From the NCBI GenBank assembly GCA_003482905.1, contig DMXM01000011.1:37791-60697 (forward strand): 22,907 bases of DNA, written 5' to 3'. This stretch comes from Elusimicrobiota bacterium (GTDB taxonomy: Bacteria; Elusimicrobiota; Elusimicrobia; Elusimicrobiales; UBA9959). The first letter of the stretch is position 1. Each line of letters begins with the position of its first letter. Below are positions 1 to 7,400 of the stretch, piece by piece. Below the pieces are notes generated by a model that ran no database searches, was not told where the DNA came from, and saw only the letters and a program-made list of their open reading frames with translations. The position numbers were made by a program, and so were the translations under genes.

Positions 1-312
1 ATCTTCGGCCTGCTGGGCACGCTGATCGGCGTCGTGCAGGTGCTGCGCAATATTCAGAACCCGCAGATGATGGGCTCGTCCATGGCCATCGCCATGACGG
101 CCTCGTTCTACGGCATTTTCTCGGCCAACTTCCTGTTCCTGCCGATAGCCAGCAAGCTGGGCTACTACTCCGACGAGGACATCCTAAGCCGGGAAATAAT
201 CGCCAAGGGCGTGTTGTCCATCTACGAAGGCGACGTCCCCTGGCTGGTCTCCAAGAAGCTGGAGGGCTACCTTTCCCTGGCGCTGCGGCGCAAGGCTAAA
301 GCGGTGAAATGA
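1..312 (+). CDS. motA: MotA-type proton channel subunit, C-terminal part (5' end outside window)
   Basis: The frame is open from base 1, so the gene starts to the left; about 103 C-terminal residues are visible. They contain the MotA signature of the last two membrane helices: GLLGTLIGVVQVL, then SMAIAMTASFYGIFSANFLFLPIASKL. The cytoplasmic tail that follows (SREIIAKGVLSIYEGDVPWLV) matches the usual MotA ending with its 'I..G.l.I.eG..P' pattern. MotA forms the inner-membrane ring around MotB and uses ion flow to drive movement. The tail is short, unlike the long-tailed ZorA proteins of Zorya defence. The stop overlaps the next gene's ATG (ATGA), so translation is probably coupled. Whether this is a flagellar stator or a stator-like motor for another envelope machine cannot be told here, because no flagellar gene is in view. 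Confidence 0.9.
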   Translation: MFGLLGTLIGVVQVLRNIQNPQMMGSSMAIAMTASFYGIFSANFLFLPIASKLGYYSDEDILSREIIAKGVLSIYEGDVPWLVSKKLEGYLSLALRRKAKAVK

Positions 313-983
313 AGTTTTTCATAGACCGCTACTCAGGGCATAAGACGGCGGAGAACCCGCTGTGGCTGGTGGTCCTTTCCGACATCATGACCAACCTTAT
401 GCTTTTCTTTCTGATACTGTACGTCTTCAATATCCAGCCCGAAAGCGAAGCCAAGGACATCTTCATGTCGGGCTTCGACAAGGACAAGAAGGTTTCCGCC
501 AAGGAGAAAGAGGCGGACAAGGTGATACAGAAATTCAACGAAGAGGACGTGGCAAAAAAACTGGCCGAAGAACTTTATAAGGCCGGCATGAAGGACATGG
601 CCGACGTGCAGATCACCGATAAGCAGATCAAGGTGAACATCGCCGCCCCTATCTTATTCTCCTCGGGCAAAGCTGAACTGACCCGGTCCTCCTCCGAAGT
701 GATCGGCGCCGTGGCGCGGGTGATAGGCCGCCTCCCCAACGATATCATCGTGGAGGGGCATACCGACAATGTCCCGGTAAAATCCGGGGATTACGCCACC
801 AACTGGGAGCTTTCGGCGGCCAGGGCCGACGCCGTAGTCGGTCTGATGGCCAGGACCTACGCCATCCCCGAGGAACGCCTTATCGCCGCCGCCTACGGCG
901 AGTACCGGCCGGTGGGCCCCAATACCACGCCGGAAGGCCGGGCCAGGAACCGCCGGATAGAAATAATAGTTTCAAGAAAATGA
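309..983 (+). CDS. motB: MotB-type stator subunit with OmpA peptidoglycan-binding domain (first copy)
   Basis: A 224-aa protein. A short cytoplasmic N-terminus is followed by one membrane helix at about residues 18-40 (PLWLVVLSDIMTNLMLFFLI). It carries the membrane aspartate Asp25 in the place of the proton-carrying Asp of MotB. A charged linker covers about 45-105, with the start of the periplasmic domain around ILFSSGKAEL. The OmpA-like domain spans about 110-224 and keeps VEGHTDNVPV, the NWELSAARA segment and NRRIEIIV, the residues that hold diaminopimelate in peptidoglycan. It should pair with MotA in the inner membrane and anchor the motor to the cell wall. It starts within the motA stop codon and its own stop overlaps the next gene. 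Family assignment is firm; the machine it drives is not known. Confidence 0.9.
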   Translation: MKFFIDRYSGHKTAENPLWLVVLSDIMTNLMLFFLILYVFNIQPESEAKDIFMSGFDKDKKVSAKEKEADKVIQKFNEEDVAKKLAEELYKAGMKDMADVQITDKQIKVNIAAPILFSSGKAELTRSSSEVIGAVARVIGRLPNDIIVEGHTDNVPVKSGDYATNWELSAARADAVVGLMARTYAIPEERLIAAAYGEYRPVGPNTTPEGRARNRRIEIIVSRK

Positions 984-1636
984 GCGACAAAAAAGACCAC
1001 TCGCAGCTCTGGATGGTGCCGTTCGCGGACCTGATGTCCTGCCTGGTCATCCTTTTCCTGGCGCTGTACGTCTTCTCGTTCCAGATGAAGAAATCCGACT
1101 ACGAGTCGGCGATCGCGGCGCTGCAGAAAGAGCTGGGCGTGAAAGGGGCAGCGGCCAAGCTCAAGGAAATGAGAGTCACACAACAGGTGGAGAAGGAACT
1201 GAAACAGCAGATCCAGGAAGGGTCGCTGGGCATAGAAGTGACCACCTCCCGCATTCGCCTGACTTTCGCCTCCCCCGTACTTTTCGACTCGGGCTCGGCC
1301 ACTCTGAAAGATTCGGCCCGCGATGTCCTGGACCCGGTGGCGGCCAGCCTGATCAAGATGGGTTCCCAGGTGGTGGTGGAAGGCCACACGGACGCGGCCC
1401 GTATGCTGGGCCGCAAGTTCTCCTCCAACAGGGAGCTTTCCCTGATGCGGGCTTTCTCCGTCATCGAGTACCTGATCCAACAAGGCGTGGTGCCGGCCCG
1501 CCTTACCGCGTTCGGCTACGGCGAATTCCGCCCGGCCGCGCCCAACGATACGGAAGAGAACCGCGTCAAGAACCGCAGGATAGAGATGATCATTATGCGC
1601 CAGGGCGCCATCGATAAAGGGGACAACCAATCATGA
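980..1636 (+). CDS. Second, divergent MotB-type stator subunit with OmpA domain
   Basis: A 218-aa paralogue of the preceding gene. The single membrane helix is at about residues 10-33 (LWMVPFADLMSCLVILFLAL), with the key aspartate at Asp17. The OmpA-like domain at about 90-213 keeps VEGHTD, SNRELSLMRA and KNRRIEMIIM, so peptidoglycan binding is probably retained. The linker differs from the first copy and is predicted helical (residues 35-80, rich in Lys, Glu and Gln). Two functional-looking B subunits after one A subunit suggest either a mixed B dimer or exchangeable B subunits; this is inference. The ATG overlaps the upstream stop and no Shine-Dalgarno is evident before it, so it is probably translated by coupling. 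The usual alternative, a plain OmpA-like lipoprotein, is unlikely because there is a membrane helix with Asp and no lipobox. Confidence 0.88.
   Translation: MSDKKDHSQLWMVPFADLMSCLVILFLALYVFSFQMKKSDYESAIAALQKELGVKGAAAKLKEMRVTQQVEKELKQQIQEGSLGIEVTTSRIRLTFASPVLFDSGSATLKDSARDVLDPVAASLIKMGSQVVVEGHTDAARMLGRKFSSNRELSLMRAFSVIEYLIQQGVVPARLTAFGYGEFRPAAPNDTEENRVKNRRIEMIIMRQGAIDKGDNQS
1616..1623 (+). promoter_or_regulatory. Ribosome binding site of the TPR gene
   Basis: AAAGGGGA lies 9 bases before the ATG at 1633, inside the end of the second motB gene. It supports this ATG, which itself overlaps the upstream stop, as the true start. Confidence 0.6.
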
Positions 1637-2532
1637 AGCTTTACGCCGCCTTAATAACCGCCTTCCTCGCTTGCGCCTCCGCTGCAGCCCAGCCCGCCGT
1701 CAGCGCGCAGGCGTCGGAACTCAAAGAACATTACGACAAGGCTTTCGGTTTCTACCTCGCCGGCGATTATCCCAGGGCGATGGAATACTGGAACATGATC
1801 CTGCGTTCCGACCCCAAACAGGTTACCGCCCGCAATATGATAGAGGAGGCCCGGCAGAAGATGGCGGGCTCCTCGGTAAACCTCAAAGCGGCCTTCAACC
1901 GGCTGCTGGAAAAAGGCCGTTACTCCGACGCCCTGGTGAAGCTGGAGGAACTTCTCTCCACGGACCCGACAAACCCCTATTACCTGAAAGTCCAGAAGCA
2001 GCTGCGCGGGATAGCCGCGATCCTGCCCAGAAAACCCACGGCCGCCAAGCACTGGGACGCGGCCGGCGACGGCATACTGGCCTGGCTGGGAGAAAAAGAG
2101 GACCTGCCTTTCGCCTACGACGCGCTGCGCTACGCCGGGGAGCTGGCCCCGGCCGAAGCCTCTATCCGCAAACTGGTGGCGGTCCTGGAAGACGAGGCCC
2201 CCCAGCTTAAATTGAACGACAGCAAACCCGAGAACGTAGGGATACTCGAACACAAGAAAGAACTGGCGCTGCACAATATCTACGATTCCAAGTTCTACCT
2301 TGCCGCCAAAGAGCTGGAAGGCGTACTGCGCCTGGAACCGGAGGACGTGACCGCCCTTAAAAGGGCCGGCTCCGTCTACCTGCAATTGAAGGATTATCCC
2401 CAGGCCCGCCAGGCCTGGCAGAAAGCGGTCAAGCTCTCCCCCGAGGATGACCAGCTAAAAGAATATTTGAAAGCCCTTGATGAAGCCGCCCCGCCCCAAA
2501 CCGCCCCCAGGCGCCCGAAGAAAAGATCCTAG
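1633..2532 (+). CDS. Secreted TPR-repeat protein, last gene of the motor operon
   Basis: A 299-aa protein with a signal peptide (MKLYAALITAFLACASAAAQ, cleavage likely in the Ala-rich stretch near residue 19). Tetratricopeptide-like helical repeats follow: about 27-80 (FYLAGDYPRAMEYWNMILRS), about 88-128 (LLEKGRYSDALVKLEELL) and two clear ones at about 215-285, including YLQLKDYPQARQAWQKAVKL. The final 15 residues are Pro/Lys/Arg-rich. It should sit in the periplasm, where TPR domains dock other proteins. Being translationally coupled to the two MotB-type genes, it is plausibly a scaffold that links the periplasmic face of the motor to a further component. It has no enzymatic motif. Its stop codon is shared, on the opposite strand, with the stop of the convergent barrel gene. 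Confidence 0.8.
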   Translation: MKLYAALITAFLACASAAAQPAVSAQASELKEHYDKAFGFYLAGDYPRAMEYWNMILRSDPKQVTARNMIEEARQKMAGSSVNLKAAFNRLLEKGRYSDALVKLEELLSTDPTNPYYLKVQKQLRGIAAILPRKPTAAKHWDAAGDGILAWLGEKEDLPFAYDALRYAGELAPAEASIRKLVAVLEDEAPQLKLNDSKPENVGILEHKKELALHNIYDSKFYLAAKELEGVLRLEPEDVTALKRAGSVYLQLKDYPQARQAWQKAVKLSPEDDQLKEYLKALDEAAPPQTAPRRPKKRS

Positions 2533-4445
2533 AACGAATAATTATATCTTGTCAGCAGGCTGACCTCGCTTGAATCCGCGGCGGGGTTCAGCTTGTCCGT
2601 CTTTGTAAGCGCCCCTATCCCGAAAGTAAAGCGGGACCCCTGGCTCTTTACCCAGACGGTCTCCAGGTTGAGGGAAACCGACCCGTAATCGGCCGGGGAG
2701 ATCAGGGAATCGTTCTTGGTGGAAGAGAGCGTGGTCCAGAACTGGAAAGCCATGGACCGGCGCGGCAGGGAATACGAGAAGTTGGCCGTGACGCTGTTGT
2801 TCTTGCCGGTGGTGGAATCTATCTTGTCCTTGGTGGAGGAATTTACAAGGCCGGCCGACATCGAGAACCGCGGCGTAAGCCGGAACGAGCTGTTGAAGGA
2901 GATAAGCGCCGAATCCAGGTCGTGAGAAAGACGCGTATTGTCCGTAAAACTGCTCATCTGGTAGCCGATATTCAGCGTATGGGCCTTTATGGGCTGTGTC
3001 ACCGAGAAATTCACCGTATTGGTCTTATTGTCCTGAACGGCGGAAGGCTTGCCTTTGGCCGTGGTGGTCATCAGGGAGGTATTGAGCATGGTCTGGGTGG
3101 GAAAACGCAGGGTATTGCCCAGGGTGGTCTGGGCCTGGTCCGTCGTCGTCTTCGAAGGGTCTTTATCCAGGTTGTCCGAGTACTTGTTATACCCCAGCGT
3201 GAAGGTGGTCCAATCGGCGGGGAAGAGCCCCAGTTCCCCGTCCAGCACCATCCGGTCCGCGATCACGGACGGACTGGCGAAAGAGGAGAACTTGGGATCT
3301 ATGCGCGACACCGCGGTGCGCGCCGTCAGAAGGGCCCCCTTGTATTTCACCTCCTGCTTCCAGGCGCTGCCCGCCGCCGCCGCGTCGGGCGCGTTGAGGT
3401 CGGCGCGGTAGGAGCTCATCTGGTAGTCGCTGTTGAGCATAAAATTGCCCAGAAACCGCCACTCCGCGTTAAGGCCGTAAACCACGCTCTGCTGCGGTTT
3501 TATGGTGATGGCCGTGGTGCTGATGGTAATGGAGTGCTCGTCGTCGCGGCTCAGCACCGCGTCCGCCGAGATCTTCAGGCCCGGGGTAAACTGCCAGCCG
3601 GCCTTAAAGCCGCCCGAGTAGCGCGCGAACCTGCCCCCGCTCGAGGGTCCCGGCTCCAGCGGGGCCACTATCCTGCCGATAAGCGCCGTTATGGAAAGCC
3701 GGTCCCGCGCCCTTTCGAACGAGACCCCGCGCATGCCCTGCCCGTCCATGGACAGCGGCGTAAGACTGGGCGAGATATCGCCCACGCTCAGCGTTCCCCA
3801 GGGCGCATAGTAGTTTAACAGGACTATCGTCGGGGTTATGGGCCGGTGGTAGGTATGAACGATATAGGTATTAAAAAGGAAGGACGACTGCTTCACCTTG
3901 CCCACGAGATTGGCCGAGGTTATGCCCTGGTGGTTGTCCCACCCGTCGCCGCTCGAATTCCTGTAGCTGAAGGTTATGTCGCCTCCGATCTTGAAGTCCT
4001 GCGGCGGCGGCGGCCGGAATTCTTTTTCTATCACCTGGAAGCCTTTATAATCGGTTTCAAGCAGCCGTTTGCCGTCCTTCACCAGGAAAAGCCGGTAGAG
4101 CAGGCGGCGGCCCTGAATAGTCTCGGGCACGGTAAAAGGTATCTGCACGCCGTGCGCCGCGCCGGCAGGCACGTCCTCTGCCGGAGAAACGGTTTCGGTC
4201 TGCGCCAGGAATTTCCTGTTCTCCCCCTCCAGAGTGTAGATCTCTCCGGCCCAGTAGTAACTGCCCTTGGGCCAGGCGCGCGAACCGGTGTTGACCACCA
4301 GCGTCTGCAGCCGCACCTCGTCGCCGGCCATAACCGGGTCCGGGGCGGCCACGGTGAACTGGAGACTGACGCTGTCCTGGGCGCTGGCCAGGCCTCCAAG
4401 AAGCAGTGTTAGGAGCAGGGCATTGAAGAGGCGTTTTAGTTTCAT
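2529..4445 (-). CDS. Outer-membrane beta-barrel protein with N-terminal Ig-like domain
   Basis: A 638-aa protein with a signal peptide (MKLKRLFNALLLTLLLGG, cleavage near ASA-Q at 22). Residues about 25-140 form a beta-rich Ig-like or CARDB-like domain (VNTGSRAWPKGSYYW; IPFTVPETIQGRRLLYRLFL). From about 150 to the end there are alternating polar/apolar beta strands with frequent aromatic residues. The last residues are LLTRYNYSF, and a terminal Phe is the classic signal for insertion by the Bam complex. A barrel of roughly 490 residues could have 20 or more strands. I recognise no specific family. It lies 32 bases after the kelch/sorting-domain gene and is the last gene of the surface cluster, so it might anchor or export one of the upstream proteins (inference). 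There is no clear Shine-Dalgarno before the ATG; the leader is A-rich (repeated TTAAAAAACAA). Confidence 0.75.
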   Translation of the reverse strand: MKLKRLFNALLLTLLLGGLASAQDSVSLQFTVAAPDPVMAGDEVRLQTLVVNTGSRAWPKGSYYWAGEIYTLEGENRKFLAQTETVSPAEDVPAGAAHGVQIPFTVPETIQGRRLLYRLFLVKDGKRLLETDYKGFQVIEKEFRPPPPQDFKIGGDITFSYRNSSGDGWDNHQGITSANLVGKVKQSSFLFNTYIVHTYHRPITPTIVLLNYYAPWGTLSVGDISPSLTPLSMDGQGMRGVSFERARDRLSITALIGRIVAPLEPGPSSGGRFARYSGGFKAGWQFTPGLKISADAVLSRDDEHSITISTTAITIKPQQSVVYGLNAEWRFLGNFMLNSDYQMSSYRADLNAPDAAAAGSAWKQEVKYKGALLTARTAVSRIDPKFSSFASPSVIADRMVLDGELGLFPADWTTFTLGYNKYSDNLDKDPSKTTTDQAQTTLGNTLRFPTQTMLNTSLMTTTAKGKPSAVQDNKTNTVNFSVTQPIKAHTLNIGYQMSSFTDNTRLSHDLDSALISFNSSFRLTPRFSMSAGLVNSSTKDKIDSTTGKNNSVTANFSYSLPRRSMAFQFWTTLSSTKNDSLISPADYGSVSLNLETVWVKSQGSRFTFGIGALTKTDKLNPAADSSEVSLLTRYNYSF

Positions 4446-4477
4446 TTTGTTTTTTAATCGAGGTTGAACCTTGTTTT

Positions 4478-7400
4478 TTAGCGTATCACCGCAAATTTCT
4501 TTACAATTTTTTCGCTTTCCCCCGAAGCGGAGTCCTTAAGACGCAATATGTACAGGTAGACTCCGGAGGCCACATTCTCGCGGGACATATCCCAGGAGAT
4601 CTTCCTTGATGAACCGCCCACCACGGTATCATTGGAAACGTTATTGAGTTTCTTGACCAGGCGTCCGGAGACGTCGAACACCTCGATCTCGGCCTCGAAG
4701 GCTACCGTAACCGGCTCAAAGTGGAAATTCACTACAGTATTGGCCGGGTTCGGATAGGCGTAGACCTTGTCCTTGTTCAGCACCCACTTGGGGGTGAACA
4801 CCAAATTCTCCCCCGGCGCAAGTTTTACCGTCTGCATCCTGCTGTATTCAGAACCGTTATAGACGCGCAGGCCGTAAGTGCCCGGCAGGAGGTTGGGCAC
4901 GGAGAACGCGCCCTTTTCGTCGGCGAAGGCCGCGCCGATGCGGCGGCCTTTGCGGTAGATCTCGACGAAAGCCCCGCTGGTTTTGGTATTGACCTCGCGG
5001 GTGGTATAGAAACCGGCGGCCCTGACCGTCCGCGCAAGCCGGTAATTGGCCGGAATGAAGCCGGAAATACTGGCCAACTGATAGCTTATGCTGAGGCTGA
5101 AGTTAACACCGGCCGAGCCATTAAGAATGCCGTCCTTGGAAACCGAGCTCTCTATATCCTGCGCGGCCCAGACGGCCCGTATGGTAAGGTACAGCGAGTT
5201 CAAAGCCGGGATGGAGTAATCGCCGAAGATATCGGTATAATCGCTGCCTTCCACGGCTCCCGCGGCGTCCAACGCCTCCACCAGCACGCCGGTGACCGGG
5301 TTGCCCGAGGCGTCCGTCACCCGCCCGCTCAGGGAACCGGTGTCAGGCGCGCCCGAAGTGCCGGCCGCCTCGTTGGAAGCCGGAGACCAGTTAAGCGCGT
5401 CGTCGGCGGTCCACAGCGTGAAATAATAAGAGGCGGACGGGTTGAGCCCGGTGACGGACGTGAACTGGGTGGAGCCGGCGGCAAGCGTGGCCGTGGCTAT
5501 GGCGATTTGCGCCGCGGCGGTGGAGACCGGCGCGCCGACGAACGTAGAATAGGCGATCTTATAAGCTCCGTTCAGAAGATAGCCGGCGGCGGCGTTATCT
5601 CCGGCGGTGCGCCAGGACAGAGTGATGGAGCCGCTGACGGCGCCCTGCGCGGCGGTCAGCGTCACTGTGGGCGGCGGCGGGGTGTCGTCCACATAGGTAA
5701 AGGTTGCGCCTGCAATATTGAATGCGCCGGAATTCCCCGGACCGGAGCCGTCTACGGCCCGCGCGCTGGCGTAATACGACGCCCCGCTGGCCAGACTGTC
5801 GCGCAAGTAGGGATTGAAGTTCCAGGTCCAGTATGGCGTGGTGCCGGCCTGGAGCGGCTCGGGGACGCTATCCCAGGAGGATACGCTGTTCTTCCACCCT
5901 TTACCGTCGGAAAGCCGTTTCAGGGTCACCTCCACGGAGGTTATCCCGGAAGTGGCGTCCGCGGCGGTGCCGCTGATGGAGGCGGCGGAATAAGCTACGC
6001 CTCCGTCGGCGGGATAGATGACGAGCGCTGACGGCGGCAGGGAATCGTAGGTGAACGTATAGGTACCGAACACCTGGGAATAATCCCCCACCGCGTCCGA
6101 GGAACGCGCCACCGCCTGGTACTGCCTGCCGCTTACCAGCGGCAGATTAGGCAGGGTAAGGGTAAAGGTGCTGGCGATATCGGCGGCGTCAACCCAGACA
6201 CGCGACCCGGAAAGGAAAGACAGGCCGTTGTAATAAAGGCCGCTGGCCATGTCGCGCAGGGAGACCTCCGTACCCAGTACGGCGTGGGCGTTGGTGGGGT
6301 AGGCGTTGCCGGAAAGCCAGGTGAACGTAGAGAGGAAAGCCAGCGTCGGCGTGGAGATGGTCACCACCGGCCCGCTTACGTTCTTGCCTATGCCGAAAGC
6401 GTCCACCAGCGTACGGGTGGAGCCCGCAATATCCACGGCGCGGAAACTGAAATAATTGGAGGCGGCGTTGGCCAGTTGCGCGAAGCTATAGGTGAGAACC
6501 GGCTGATACCAGGTGGCGCCGGGGGTAAGCCCGGGGATGTCGGTCCAGGGGATCACCGCGGCGTCCGCGAAGAGCTTGCTGGCGCTGGCGCTGTACTGCA
6601 CCCTTGCCAGACCGGCCAACGCGTCGCCGAAGCGCAGCCCGGTCACGTCGCCGGGATACTCCGTGTACCAGACCGCGGGAGGGCTGTATGTGACGGCTAC
6701 CAGCGGGGGCGTCGTATCCTTGATAAGCGAGAATAGATCGGTAAACGTCTCATAGTTCCCGGAATTATCAAAAACCTTCACCGATACGTAGTTGGAGGCG
6801 CCCTCGGGCAGCTGCTCCCAGACCACTTGCGGGATGGTCCAGTCGGCCGTGTAGGCGTCCTGGTTTATCCCCGTCACGGCGTCGGTCCATAAGGCCACAA
6901 TGCCGGCGGCCCCGCCGGAGTCCGTCGCCACCTGCACCTGGAATTTCTGTATGCCTGAACCGCCCGCGTCGGCGAAGTCCACGTCGCAACCGAAAGTGTT
7001 CGTTCCCTTCCAGTCGGCAAAGCCGGCCTGATTGCCGGTGATTGTCGGGCTGGAGATATCCAGGCCCGGGTTAAAGCTGGTGCGCTGCGGCGGCAACTCC
7101 ACGTAACGGGTGTTGCGGCCGGAAGCGTTGAGAACGCGGACCTTGGCATAATAGGTGGTGGTGGGCAGGAGGCCAACAAGGTCATAGGAGTTGCCGGTAG
7201 TCTGCACCGACGCCGGCGACGAGAAATCGGAGAACTTCGAGTACAGGACCTCGTAAGTGTAACCGGCCGGATTGCCGTTGGCCAGCCAGTTTACTGTACC
7301 GGAGTCCACGCCCACGCCGGCCCAGGGAGCGGCGATGGGCAGGGCGGGGTAGGTTATGGTGGAGCCGGGCGCGCTGTAGGCGGTCTCTATCCCCGTCCAG

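Noticed and set aside
893..1630. Long minus-strand open frame opposite the second motB gene
   Set aside because: It lies opposite two genes with clear MotB/OmpA motifs, its protein is His/Arg-rich without recognisable domains, and it fits the usual GC-driven shadow frame.
1651..2385. Minus-strand open frame opposite the TPR gene
   Set aside because: The plus-strand protein has a signal peptide and TPR repeats and is coupled to its operon. The opposite frame shows no family features.
1..2532. Zorya-type defence locus (ZorA/ZorB)
   Set aside because: The MotA protein has an ordinary short tail rather than the long ZorA tail, no ZorC/D or ZorE gene follows, and the next gene encodes a secreted TPR protein.
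2922..6031. Long plus-strand open frames opposite the barrel gene and the kelch/sorting-domain gene
   Set aside because: They encode Arg/Gly-rich sequence without domains, while the minus-strand proteins have signal peptides and recognisable folds.
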